A stretch of DNA of 64,000 nucleotides from positions 20,105,484 through 20,169,483 of the forward strand of contig JAJQOW010000014.1 in assembly GCA_037975125.1 (NCBI GenBank). The letters are read 5' to 3'. The notes under the pieces were generated by a model. It searched no databases and had not been told where the DNA came from. It worked only from the letters and a program-made list of their open reading frames with translations. Shown one piece after another: positions 40,380 to 53,930 of the stretch. Source of the stretch: Latrodectus hesperus (Eukaryota > Arthropoda > Arachnida > Araneae > Theridiidae). Within the stretch, counting starts at the first letter, position 1, and the number at the start of each line of letters is the position of its first letter. The position numbers and the translations under genes are program-made.

Positions 40380-41388
40380 TGTTGTGGTGAACTCGGTAAT
40401 TTTCGAAGAATCCCGAGGAAACCCAGATTCGTTTTTCAAATAATTGAATGACAGAGATAAATTCAAAACAAAATACAATAAAACTTAATAATTTATTTTA
40501 GTAACTTAATTACAAGAGAAATTTACATTTACAATCAAAACATTCTTGATTAAACAATAGAGATTCTAAAATTACTATTTGTTTTATGACAATTACACAT
40601 TAATATCATCACTGAATTTGACCAGCCTAATGAGGAACGAGAGATCAGACTCACCCCTTTTAGAAGTAACCGTTGGTCTCCTAACGTCAATGGCATTACC
40701 GGCTCAGGATCTCGCTTGGCTTGCTCCTCGCTCATGAGCTTTCCCTCTTTTCTCTCTGTCTCTGGTATCTCTCCTCAGACTCTATCGTTTCTATTCTGTT
40801 CGTCTATTTGGCGGACATCTGCAGCTCCATTCTGGAAATTCGAGGCAGGGTTCCTTCTGGAATGCGACGTTATATTTTGTATACAACTAACATCGTTTTA
40901 GCGTCTTCTTATGCTCAATGAGGACCTAGTCCTCAATTGTGGACTCCTTTTCTATGTCGGGCTTCTCTGGGGCTTCTGTGTGTCTTCTCTGTGTTTTGAT
41001 GCAGTTTTTAACTCTTCATAATTTTCGGCTTAGCTCCTCCTCTTTACACCATTGGTTTTCCAAAGTTCTGTAGTTCCTCCTATACTTCTATGGGATAGGT
41101 CAGAAATCTCTCCCCCTCATTCCCGACTGGTCAGATTTACAAATAATACATATCATAAAACAATATACTTTGCCTGCAATTTCCTCCAGATCACTCATCC
41201 CTTCCGAAAGGGAAAAATTTATTCTTTTATTGCACTTGTATCATTGTGCCAATTTTTATTACATCCTTTCCTTTATATTATTCCTGCTTAGTTTGAAAGG
41301 AAAAGAGGAAACTCTTAAATTTAAAGTGCAATAAAAATACACACACCTATTTTCTCAGGGTTTGGTTATGTCGTATTACACTACGACA
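40380..41388 (-). repeat. 5' LTR of the retrotransposon
   Basis: Same length (1,009 bp) and termini as 33,462-34,470, with about four substitutions and four compensating 1-bp indels. Bases 41,389 onward (aaagg) do not match the sequence outside the other LTR. Confidence 0.95.
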
Positions 41389-41950
41389 AAAGGTAAATTT
41401 GAAATTAGATTAAAGAAATAATGCCATGAGCAATTAAATTCAAAAATTTAAAGTGCCTCGAAAACACGTAGTAAATTTGAAATTAAAATGTGTTAAAGGG
41501 GATTTTTAAGCTTAAGTTATGTATAAAATCAAGTGTATTAATGTAAGTGTTCTCAAGATTGTTGAAAACACCTACTGAATCATAGCCTAGTAGCCTAGCC
41601 TTTTCACTTCCGAAACATTTTTACGTAAACTGCTACCATCCGGAGTCACCGAGTGGAAAGTTGAATAAATACAGCTTTTAGAAACACAATTTAACAGCTC
41701 GTGCTTTATATTATTTTACAGATTATTTTAAAACTTTTAATAGGAAGAAGTGCACTTTGAATATTAAATGCTTAAACAATTACCAGCATTGTGCAATATT
41801 AACCTAAAAACCGACTTTACCATATCATTCCAACAAAGATTTTCGTAGACATTTGGTCATTTTAATATGTATCTGGAATCAATAATATATATTAACGATT
41901 TATTCTACTTGCTACTTCAGGACAGCAGCACACCACACACGTGAAATTTG
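41389..41950. other. Short spacer between the LTR element and the Tc1-like remnant
   Basis: AT-rich. No gene or clear repeat end is seen, and no inverted copy of the right end of the Tc1-like element was found here. Confidence 0.4.
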
Positions 41951-42120
41951 CATGACAGGTAGAACTTGCTGTGATATGCAAATGAATAGATTTTCAGCGG
42001 ATTCATACAAAACAGGCGACAGTAGCGACATCTACAATGTGTATAAAACCAGAGATTTGACAGCAGTTTTCTCATACTCAATTTCCGTTTCAACGTTGTT
42101 TTCGAAGAAGAAAGTTGTAA

Positions 42121-43160
42121 TGCCATGTGTAAGAAGAAGAAATGCCTATCAGCACGTGTCTGTCTATGATCGAGGAAGGATTATAGCTTACCGGGATTGC
42201 GGTTTATCGTACCGCAATATTGCTATTCGCGTCGGTCGAGACCCCATGACTGTTAGCAGAATATGGAATCGATGGGTTCAGGACAATCATACGGAACGTC
42301 ATGCAGGATCCCAGCGACCCCCAATCACTAACAGCAGAGAAGACAGACATCTTATCCGCATGGTCACAAGAGATCGTACAGCCACGTCAAGAACCCTGAG
42401 TCGAGAAATTTAGTCATTTGCAAGGCAACAAGTCTCTGCTCGAACAGTTCGACGACGTTTGCAACAGCATGCATTGTCTGCACGGTGACCATGGCTTCGG
42501 CTACAATTGACGCTGCGTCACAGACAGGAGCGCCTTCAATGGTGTGATCAGCGACGAACATGAACGCGGGAATGATATCACGTCATCTTTACAGATGAAT
42601 CTCGATTCTGTATACAGGACCATGATGGCCGCATCCGTGTTTGGAGGCATCGTGGAGAACGCACATTGCCAGCTTGCATTGGACATCGCCATACTGGCCC
42701 ATCTGCTGGAGTGATGGTACGGGGTGCCATTGGATACACGTCTCGATCACCTTTTGTTCGCATTACCGGCACTTTGAACAGCAACCGTTACATTTCCGAT
42801 ATGTTAAGGCCTGTGGCTCTGCCCTATCTTCAAGCCCTCCCTAATGCTTTGTTTCAACAGGATAATGCACGATCGCATGTGTCCCGTACTGTTCTGAACT
42901 TCCTTGATACAGAACAAGTTCGACTGTTATTCCAGCCAGCACGTTCTCTTGATCTGTCACCAATTGAGAACGTGTGGTAAATGGTTGCCGAGCGAGTGGC
43001 AAGCCATCACTCACCATCCACTACTGTTGATGAACTGTGGCATAGGGTTGAAGATGCATGAACTGAGATCCCCGTACATGCCATACAATCTCAGATTGAC
43101 TCCATGCCTAGGCAGATAAATGATGTTATTGCAGCCAGAGGTGGCTGCTCTGGGTACTGA
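42121..43160 (+). pseudogene. Tc1-like transposase, broken
   Basis: The ATG at 42,121 opens a basic N-terminus with a paired helix-turn-helix DNA-binding region ('YDRGRIIAYRDCGLSYRNIA', 'MTVSRIWNRWVQ') up to an in-frame stop near 42,411. The frame is then lost between 42,480 and 42,640. The catalytic domain reappears at about 42,641-42,980, with 'FQQDNARSH' holding the second Asp and 'LDLSPIENVW' holding the Glu, and is followed by another stop. The first catalytic Asp lies near 42,590 in a shifted frame ('IFTDES'). At least three lesions make it inactive. The ORF extends upstream to 41,952 without homology. Terminal inverted repeats could not be confirmed. Confidence 0.85.
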
Positions 43161-43472
<312 letters not shown>

Positions 43473-44400
43473 ACACTACGGTTTGTTTACAGTATATACA
43501 CTACTGTAAGTTTTGCCTAATCTGTTTTACAAACAGTTACAAAATTGTAATTTTTTTTAATTCTAATACTCCAAAAAGGTACTTCAAACTTTTGACATTA
43601 AGCACTTCTAAAAGCTTTACATATTTACACGACATTGCATGGCTAAAATCCAAATAATTTACACTGCATTTCAAGATTTTCATGAGTTATGCAAATAACA
43701 GTTTATCTGGAACAGCTTTAAAGTGATCTAATTACGGGAACGATGTATTTTAAAGAATGGAATATGAAAAGACATAATTTGGAGGAAGAAACAAAATCGA
43801 TATAAATTATCGATGCAAATTCATCAGTTAATTATGTGGAATTTATTTGTGCAATGAAAAAAAGAAATTTAAATGAAAAATAAAATTAACAAATTTATAA
43901 ACATTCCTGGTTAGATTCATTAATTTATCCTGGTAATACTACATGCCAAACAGTTTGCTTTAAATTGTTTCGTAGGTTAAAAAACTTTTTTCAAATTTTT
44001 TCATATACATTTATGAAAATATTGTTATTTGATCCATATTAACATTTTATTGTATATTATTTAGAGAAAATTAAACATTAATTTAAAATAAATATATGGA
44101 AAAAAAGCTATTTTTTTAGAGGCAAATCTCTAAATTCTTGTAATTAAAGGGTTTAATATTTTAAATTTTATTGAATATTGTTGCTGTTACAGTAAATTAT
44201 ACTTTTTTATAAATATTTACTAATCGTTTGATTCCATAAAGCAGCATAATAATTATGAAAATATGATTCAGATTACTTCATTAGGAACTACTCTGCTGTA
44301 TAATGAATAATTAAGACATTTATTTTGCTAAAGACTCCTGAATTTGAAAACAAATTTAGTATATATATTTTGTAATGGAACTATAAAACGAGTATGTTAA
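43473..44400. other. AT-rich stretch leading into segment B2
   Basis: No gene or element is seen. Clear alignment with the 14,030-14,520 region of copy 1 begins around 44,400. Confidence 0.4.
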
Positions 44401-44897
44401 TAAAAACAATTTAAGGTAAAAGTATTAAAAATTTCAGTAAAAACATTTATGTTAACTTTCATAAAACTTTGGTGTGTCCTTAACTTCATTTGATATGTAT
44501 TAAATTTATAAATGACACGATTATATAATTTGTATATAAATGAAAGCAAAATTGATACTTATAATATTGCAAGCAGTTTAGAAAAACCTATTAAAGTAAA
44601 AATAACAAACAAATCAATAAGGACCTGACTTTATTAGGAACTCAAAGTCTATTTATTAATCACTAAAATTAAGTTTTATGACTACAAATCATTCAGATAA
44701 TCAAACATTTTTGCATATATTGAAATATGAATTATAAGTAAAAATAATTAGGTATCTGATAAGAAATAAATTGCCGTATTATCAAATATTAATAACAATG
44801 CAAAACATTGAGAAGTAAAACTTGTAATGATATAAAATTTATATTCAAATAAAATGCAAATATTTATTTTAAAAACACATTATACTAATGAGGAATA

Positions 44898-46414
44898 TTA
44901 ACTCATTTCAAAGTCCGTAGTATCTTGGTGAGCATCAGGAAATTCTTGTAAATTTATGTCATTCAGTTTTTTTAGTAAAGGCTCCATTGCGCAGTTATTT
45001 CCTGTTACCGTGGAATTGCGAAGAGCAGAAGCAGAATTTCTTTGCTGGCGCTGATGAAAACATTTGTGGCTGAATTTTTTGTAAGGAGATAATTTTTTGT
45101 TCAGCATCCTTATTGATTTCTTTTTATTATGTAACCGTTCACGTTCTTGCTTAGACTGCTTGGAACCTATCAACATATGATTAGAATGCCATGATGTGTT
45201 TCCTGCATTAACATCAGACCCGGAATCTCGCATACTCACTGCCGCAGGAGGAACATCACTGCTGTGGAACTGAAACAAAATGAAAAGAATAAAAACATTG
45301 CACATTAGTTTAAATATTTCATGCGTATAAGCAGATTTATTCTTATTTTCATGAAGGCTTCTGTTATTTTTATAATGTGTAAATACAAAATTATCATCAA
45401 CCTATACATAGAAATCATCTTTAGTTAACAGTTTCCACTTATTGTGTCCAGTAACATTCAATTTCAAATGTAATATCGTGATAAACTAATTAACATAAAA
45501 TGTTAAAAACTGTACATAATTCAATAAAACAAGTTATATATTATCTCAGATTATTAGCTTGTATGGGGAAAAATCTTACGTAGAAGTTAAGTTTTAGATT
45601 ATTAATTTCAGAACTGAAATTATAGAAAAGATTATGATAATCTATTTTGTTATTTACTTTGTAAAAACCCAATTTAATCATTTAAAATCTTTTCTTAAAT
45701 TACATTTTATTTTTATTAATGACGAAAGGATTCAAAACAAATTTCTACCATATGTCTCAAGCTTCATTAAATACATATTTCAACGTGGAAATTGTCTAAT
45801 AATAAAAATTTAATCAATTATTAATGCAATTTTTAAATAATATATTTGACCGTTTTAGTTAAGTAATAAAGTTTGATTATAGAATGTATCAAAATGATAA
45901 AGGTTTATATTTACTATCATTGTCTGAGGAATGTGATGCCAGAAATGTTTACTAACCTATAAAATAGGAAACCGAAAATATATAAATTTAGAACTCTTTT
46001 CAATTGTTTTAATGAATTTAAATTAAAAATTATTATTACCTTTGAAATTCTTGGAATTTTAAACCTTAGAGGTTTGAACCTTCTTCGAAACATGTTATCC
46101 ATTACTTTTTGCTCAAGAATTAGCATTTCGTTGAATCTCATCCACTAGTGTTAAAAAAAATAACTGTTAGAACACATTAAAACATGATTTTTTTTATAAA
46201 ATGAGTTCTCTATTTCTTAAAATATGTTGAATATATTTTAATGGATACTAACGTTAAGAAATCCATGTTCATCTATTCCTAAATCATATGATTTTTCGTG
46301 GAGATCAAAATCTCTTTTAGACTTTCTAATTTTTTCTTCATTGATCTCAAATAAAATATTCTTCTTTTCTTCGAAGTCTTCCATATTACTTGGCTGTAAT
46401 GAATTGGATTCCAT
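44898..46414 (-). CDS. Unrecognised 212-aa coiled-coil-like protein, gene copy 2 (3 coding exons)
   Basis: This is a paralogue of the gene at 14,528-16,113 with the same structure. Coding exons are 46,414-46,253, 46,144-46,040 and 45,269-44,898. Introns are phase 0, with donors GTTAGT and GTAATA and acceptors 'cactag' and 'tttgtttcag'. The start ATG again lies 15 nt into its exon (acceptor before 46,429). The product has 54+35+123 residues and no stop or frameshift. By eye, exon 1 matches copy 1 at 31 of 54 residues and exon 2 at 15 of 35 with one in-frame codon loss. The last exon keeps FHSSDVPPAAVSMRDSG and the 'QRQQRNSASALRN' to 'LLKKLNDINLQEFPDA' region almost unchanged. A lone ATG in exon 2 (46,141) is internal, not a start. 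Function and family are unknown. Confidence 0.8.
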
Positions 46415-48439
46415 TTCCTTTCAATTTTTCTAAAAAAAGACTGCAAAATTTTATGTATTTTAAAATATAAAACTAAATTTAATAATAAAAGTAAATTGAA
46501 AATTCTTTGTACCAGACTGGTAATTGTACAAAAATTTCTCATATATTACATACATAGTTTGATATTTTTATAATTTTGCTTGATTTTTGCATTACTTTCT
46601 ATCGAACAAAAATGTCACATTAAAAGGCATTTAATTCTGTATGAATTTTATACTTGTACATAAATAAAAATGTTTTTACAATAAACATATGTAGTGGAGA
46701 CATTAACAGTATATTTAATTTCAACTACTGCAATTTAAAAAAAATAGGAAATAACTATTTTCAAAATAGAATTTTTGAAAAGAATTATTTCTAAATAAAA
46801 GAGAAAACGATAGCTTCAAAGAGCTTAACAAATATTAACATGGTAATGTTTCTGTTTAAAAATATAAAAATGTAAATTCAAGCTTAGAAAAATTTATTTT
46901 TATACAAAAAATAAGAATACATGTGCGATACAAGTTAAATACTGCTAGATATCCTCTGAATTTTTCTTTTTTAATTTTATTTCTATGTTGAAAAATTTGC
47001 GTTCGATGTTTATCTTATTAACATTTTTGATAGTCAATAGAAAATGTACATAATCTGTAAAAAATTTCGTTTTAAATAAAATAAGTGAACGTGAGTAAAA
47101 TTGAATTTTTTTCTTAATATATTACTTTCATAATTGCAATAATGCTGAATGTTTGTTATTTGACATTTTATGTACCACAATTTTGGTTAGAAAAAATAGG
47201 ACAAAAATATTATAGTATGTTATTGATTTGATAAATGTCTCATGTTTTTCGCTTTTGCGGAATACTTAAATATTATGGTACTTGAAGAACTCCCAAAATT
47301 TAAAAATAGTACGCTATTTGTTTTCTTTAGGATTTCATATGTTCAATTCAGTCCTAGAGAAAATTAATAACGTACCAGAATTATGTAAATATATAATTAC
47401 AAACGAAAGTTTAGTGTTGCAGGGAATATAAAAATGGGATGATGTTAAGAAATAATATTCATCGTGGTTCCAGGTATTCACTTCAAACTCTTGGATATAT
47501 CCTTTTGACTACCTGTTTTGTTTAAATTTCAAAATCGTGTCAAATCTGGGATCTTTTCACCCTCACTGAATGCCAAGCCTAAGCGATGACAATCTCAACA
47601 TGGTTTATCTACTGAGGATGTAGTTTTGTCGGATGACTTTGAAATCAAGGCGGGGTCTTGAGCGGGCACAGAGATGTCAATTCATTCAGATGATTCCTGC
47701 CTTCCGATAATTAATTCTTTATTAGACTAGTTTTTATTTCTGGGTTAACATTTAATAATATGAAAGCATATATTTATCACTCATATAAATAAAAATTTGC
47801 GTAAAAATTCTAATTCATACTCGATTTTAATAGAATTTTTTTAAAATAAAAGTGAAACTTTTGTAACAAAATTTAAAAATTTAAGAAAAATTTCATATTT
47901 TTAAATATTTTAAAAATTTAAAAAACTTTTAAAAAAAATTTAAGAGACAATTAATATTTATTCTGTTGATAAGGCCTCAAACAATTATGAATTTTTTATA
48001 AAAAATTTACTTGCGATTTTTAATGAATAAATATAGAATTCAAAAAGCTCTAAAATAAGTATTTATATAAATATTTCCAACCAATAGTAAATTTTATGTC
48101 TAGTAATACTTTATTAGACATTAGTTTAAGTTATTAGAAAGATTCTTGATCTGATTCTGTATTTATAATATTATTTGTGGAGATATATTATGCATTCAGG
48201 TTAAAGTTATTCCTCAAGGACCCTAATTTTCAAGTCCTCAACAAATCAGTTATTACAAAATATAAAACTTGTATATTATTCAGAGGTTTTTGCCTTTAGA
48301 TATTTTGAGGATTTTATAATTTTCATTACCACGAATTTGATGAAATTTAAAGTTATTTATGCCCACATTGCTGTATTCAACAAGACAGCTATTGACACAC
48401 ACATCCCCACTTTAAATAAATCATCAAGATAATACTACT

Positions 48440-48512
48440 CTGAGGTGATCAGGGAAAAAGCGGATATACATGTCATCGTGAATTTGTGGCTTTTGTACTC
48501 TTGACAAGTGCT
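48440..48512 (+). repeat. Dispersed repeat, inverted relative of 22,226-22,300
   Basis: Bases 48,490-48,512 (cttttgtactcttgacaagt...) are the reverse complement of 22,226-22,248 with one mismatch. The ~50 bases before it align without large gaps but at lower identity ('tgaggtg.tc'). It is probably a fragment of an old mobile element. Confidence 0.5.
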
Positions 48513-49802
48513 ATTGGGAACGAATTATTTAGCTTTAAGGTGAAAGCACAAAGTATGTTGTCACCACAACAAATTTAAACAAGATTCTTCTCTGAATCTG
48601 AGACGGTTTAATTGGTTAACCAACTGAAATATTAAATTATTGTATTCCCTATTGATGTTGAAATCTTTTATTAATGTAGCTATAAATTGTATTGAGGATA
48701 AACGTAATACGCATTTCAAAAAAATTTTTTTAATTTTTATTTATTAACCGAAATTATTTTTATAAATAACTTGAATATTATAACGTATTTTAAGTGTATG
48801 TTTTTTAATTTAAAACCGCAAAATCACTCAAAATCTAACATCCTCATTACTAAATCTTCATCTGCTGTCAATTAAAAAATTAAATTGTATCATAGCAATC
48901 GTTCATGCAGACAACAAATATTTTTTTGGATAATTTCAAATCAGAAATTAAAATAAATTTCTTCTGAAATACAAATTTATAAATAAAATTATCCAATTAT
49001 ATATATTTATAATGAAATGGGGAATATTCTTAACTAAAATGTGTAAACTTATAATTGTATCTAATTTTTTAATGTTTTTCTCTAAAACTCCTATTTAAAT
49101 TTTCCATTGATTCAAATTATTACCATAAATTACGGGTGCTCAGATAAGAAAAAGATGTTTTCATTTTAAATTTTACCCTTACATTTTACTTAAAATTTTT
49201 TCACTATCGTTTGTGTTAGACGTGAAAATTTTCTACATACTTTTAATCTGTTTAATAAAACGATTTTCTTAATATTAAAATAAAAACTTAATCGTATCAT
49301 GGATAATTTTCAATGTAATGCTCACGCAATAGCCTTATGTTCCTTTTCTTTCAAATAGATATTAAATAAATAATATTAGATAATAAACTATTTGATTTTT
49401 AATTTTCAAAACTATGCACGCATTTATACAAACAACTACACAAATATGTTATTTAAAACAAACATACAAAAAACTATATGTATTATTTTTTATTTAAAAC
49501 TATATACACATATTTTTTATCTTTCAAATCTTTTTTTTATGTAATAAGAAATCGTATTTAAGTTAATATTCTTAAATGCTTCCTCTTATTATATCCAAAT
49601 AATTTTATACATATTTTTGTTATGAAATAATTAATAAATATAATAATGTACAGATAACTTCTAAATATTGTCTTGATATTTAGATAGATTGAAATTTTAA
49701 AAAAAATAACAAATAAATTCTTTCTTTGGAATTACCTATAGCCCACACACAAATTCTACAAGGTGTATAAATATTAAAATTATTTGTAAACCTCTCTCTC
49801 TC

Positions 49803-49952
49803 TGTGGCATGATAGCCCATGTGGGCCAAGGCATACAGTGCCCATCAAAAGTAACTAAACTGTACAATAATGCGATAACTTCCACGACAGGACTCGAACC
49901 AGCAATCTTCTGATTCGAAGTCAGACGTATTATCCATTAGGCAACGCGGACA
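49803..49952 (-). mobile_element. tRNA-Arg-like SINE in intron 1 of copy 2
   Basis: On the minus strand the head reads like a tRNA-Arg with anticodon TCG ('ctgacttcgaatcag' arm) and B-box 'ggttcgagtcc'. The acceptor and T stems contain mismatches, so it is not a clean tRNA gene. Leftward it joins a body with 'catgatagcccatgtgggcc', also found in the SINE at 30,138-30,402, and ends in a (GA)n tail near 49,793. Confidence 0.7.
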
Positions 49953-50294
49953 CTATTTGTAAACCTGAGTTGATTTTTTACCCAATTTGTAAACAAATTT
50001 TTTTATTAATATATTGTCCACAATTTTTGTGTGAAAGAGAGCAAAATTTATTAATATTTAAAAAGGAAAATACGTAAGAATTGTAATTGTATTTCTGTTA
50101 AAAATATTTTTATTCAATTAATAATTAGAATAATAGAAGTGCTCTTGAACACTATCAAAACTTTAATTTTCTTCTAAGGATAACTCCATCTATTATCAAA
50201 TAACTACAAAGTTCTAAGATTTTTTGTATGTTCATCCTCTGAGTTAGAAGAAATAATTATATCATCAAAATAATTTGTGTTTACATTAAACATG

Positions 50295-50805
<511 letters not shown>

Positions 50806-53706
50806 GTTATTTAAATATATATACATTCGATAGTTAAGGTTTAAGCAATCTAAATCTGGATTATATTGAGTGAAAACTTTCGAAACACTCATTTTTAAGA
50901 AAAAATACATTATGTTGAATAAAAAGTTCTATAGATTTCGACTTTAAATTTCTTCATTCACTAATAATATTAACTATACTTGGATTACTTCTTTATCAAG
51001 AAATGAAAAAACCCGAGAAAGATGAAGAAAATAAAAACGTCAATACTGATAAAATATTGCATAAAAATATCAATTTCCTTTCTTAAAAATCATTTAAGTA
51101 AATTGACTCTATTAGAAAGATCATAGATTCACTTTTAATATCAAGCAGCATATTTGAAACTTATGTCATTGAGACTTTGAAAAAGTAATAAGCGTGTCTC
51201 TTTTGGAAAAAAATACTGTAAGTTTATATTATTTCGCTGAAAATAACTCTGATTTTTTAACCTACACATATATATACAAAAATTAAACATATCAAACTAT
51301 TTTGAAGCTAATTACCTAAATAATGTCATATAGTGAAGATGTTTTTCCAAATATGAGAGAAGCACTTCAAAGTACCTCATTGTTTCAATATCAATTGCTA
51401 GTTGTGAACATCCATTCAGTAAACCTAAATTAATTCTGACATATTTAAGTACAGCATTTTTAAGCGTAGCACCTTAAAAATGCTATATAAGAGTATACTT
51501 AGTATTTTTAAGTGAATTTGGAACAAGAAAAATTTCGACATTGATAAAGTAATAGATCAATTTTCTTCATGAAAAGCAAGGAAAATTTATGTTATATAAT
51601 TGTACATCAGATTACTTTTGTTAAAAAGTACATGTACTGATATCTATATCAATTAATATTTTTCAATTTTTTAAAATTGCGTTTCCTAAAACAATTATAT
51701 TAATATGTAAAATAATCCTTTAATTAATTTTAAACTACCACAAATCCGATAACTACACTGACATATTTAGAAGTTCGGTTTCAGTTTTAATTTTATAAAT
51801 TTCAAATTTAAAATTCTGACCCGCGATTCTGTAAAATAATCTATATTTTAAATAAAATTACTTCATTATATTTTATTTACATTGTATTCTTATTATGAAC
51901 TTTTTCGGTATTTATAAATTTTTGGATGAGGGGAGTAAAAATAAAAATTTTACCCTTGCGCCAAATATGCTCGGTACGCCTCTGAGTCAAATACACGATG
52001 GAAAATGGTAATATTTTAATCATTTTAAGTTATAAATGTGATAGTCATATCCATTAAAAGCATTTTTTTTAATTTATTGTATGATTTTGTTTCAGTTTCG
52101 GTTTAATTTATCTAAAACTGGTATGATTTGAAAATTATTTTTGTTTAATAAAAGGTAAATGAAACTAAAAATTTATGAAATGGAGACTTTTGGTAATTTA
52201 TATTTCTTAGAATTCCTTTTTGAACATAATTCTCTTTAACTGAATAACTATTACATAAAAGTAGGGCAAAAATATTATTTATTAAAAAGTAAATTTAATT
52301 TTTAGATATAAAATATTTACAATGTTATAATATCATACAATACCAAAAACAATAATAGTTAAATAATTATATCTAACAAATATGATTTGGCACTTAAACA
52401 TCATCAACTGTAGAAACTTTATCATCAGGTTAAGGATATGAACGGTTTTCAAATGTAGGTTTAAATTTGGACAGCGATATTTGTCATATTCCTTTTAAAA
52501 CATAAATGTAACGCAAAAGAAACAAATGAAAATTTTAGGATGTATGCAAAATTTTTAAGAGAATGGATATTGGTAATATTACAATCATTAATGTAATTGA
52601 TGGAGAAGGAAAAAAAATTGTGGTCATTTCTGATAAGAAAATGGTGCTTATCAAATTAAATAAATGAATAAAAAAGAATTAGTCATTCTTTGAGTGAGTA
52701 CAAATCCTTAAATATTTATATCAGTCACAAGTTTATCAATATTATGCAGTTAGTTTCCTTTTTGAATTTTTTTAAAAATTAAATACTGAATTGAATTAAG
52801 AAAATATATGAAGAATATAAAAAAGCTTATAATCTTAATAGAAATTGAAATCATGATTTTAAATAATGTAGTTTTAATAATTATAGTTATTCCTAAGTAA
52901 TAAATTTTATCATCATAATGTTATCACAGGTTACATTTGTTATCACAGATTAAATAAGTCATCTGCATAATTTATTAATATACTTTATCTGAATTATTAA
53001 TAAGGATTTTAAACATAATACCACTAAAATTGGTGTACATATTTTAAAAATATTTGATTTCGTTAGTCATCACAATTTTTTAACTTCCTTTATGCTACAA
53101 AGTTACATAATGTGTATTGGAGAATTGAATTTTTATTTATTGTAACAGAAACAAAACATATTCTATGAGAAACAGTGAATGAATGTACACAAAATTTGAA
53201 AAAAAAGTACTTGAATAAAACAAATGATTAATTGCACGCGTATAATTTTACCAAACTAATTTGTAATTCTGTAAATAAATAATTATTATTCTATTTCTGT
53301 AAAATTTATCCATTTCAGATTCAAAAACATAAAAGTGTTGTCAATACAAATTAAATAATAAAAATGGATTTAAGCTCCTCTAAATAATAATTAAAAATTT
53401 TTCCTATAAGTTGGAAAATGAATATTACTATACAGAAATGAAAAGTAAATGAAATTATTATGAATGTGGAAAATAGAATTATAGTAAGAAAAATTTTATG
53501 CAAACTAATGATAAGATATATTTCTTTTTGGATTATTATCAGTTTATTATTAAATTTGATCAAATATTCTATGTTTAGCATATCGTACTTTTTTTTAATT
53601 TTAGACTACTTAATATGATAGCAATGTTTTTTTAAGTGCGTTTAATTAAAAAAACAGATGTTTCACATTTTTTATACGATAATTAATAAATGCATAAACT
53701 ACTTAC

Positions 53707-53850
53707 ATGTAAAAGGAATATCTGATGAATACTTATAATTCTCTTTAACTCGAACCCTCGCAGTGAAACTTATGCTCCCAAAGTTAACTTAACTGCAAGC
53801 AACAAGTTTATCCACAACAATTTGGACGAAGCTCTATTTAAAGTTTATCC
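53707..53850 (-). other. Non-coding first exon of gene copy 2 (start approximate)
   Basis: It ends 'ccttttacat' before the donor GTAAGT, the same junction as copy 1 at 21,884/21,883. No ATG is visible in the minus-strand leader. The 5' boundary is inferred from the promoter palindrome. Confidence 0.6.
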
Positions 53851-53930
53851 TTTCACACCGCGCATGCGCTAGAGTTTCGCCAATTTGCCAATTTAAATCG
53901 CCAAAGTATTTATGTTGGCGCTGTTAGGAG
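53850..53930 (-). promoter_or_regulatory. Promoter region of gene copy 2 with GCGCATGCGC palindrome
   Basis: GCGCATGCGC at 53,860-53,869 is followed by 'agagtttcgccaa' and 'tggcgct', as at 22,037. Retention in both copies, amid AT-rich drift, supports a functional NRF-1-like core promoter site. Confidence 0.6.

Larger units (their letters stand above)
33462..41388 (-). mobile_element. Ty3/gypsy-type LTR retrotransposon lacking reverse transcriptase
   Basis: A 7,927-bp element with two 1,009-bp LTRs is read on the minus strand. The order is 5' LTR (41,388-40,380), leader with a primer-binding-site array (40,379-40,100), gag (39,393-38,215), protease-integrase (38,101-36,266), integrase tail (36,290-36,012), a 1.5-kb non-coding 3' part with polypurine tract, and 3' LTR (34,470-33,462). 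Direct comparison finds about four substitutions and four 1-bp indels between LTRs, so the insertion is recent. The RT and RNase H domains expected between protease and integrase are absent. No env-like ORF is seen. I see no target-site duplication: the flanks are 'atata' and 'aaagg'. Mobilisation in trans by a complete relative is inferred. Confidence 0.9.

Noticed and set aside
45917..46141. Stand-alone 74-codon minus-strand ORF starting at 46,141
   Set aside because: It is exon 2 of gene copy 2 read through its donor; the ATG is the second codon of the exon, not a start.
46279..46542. Separate 87-codon minus-strand ORF over coding exon 1 of gene copy 2
   Set aside because: It uses a different frame from the spliced gene, crosses the intron acceptor, and has no counterpart in copy 1.
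49870..49952. Functional tRNA-Arg gene
   Set aside because: Mismatches in the acceptor and T stems and a joined SINE body indicate a tRNA-derived element.
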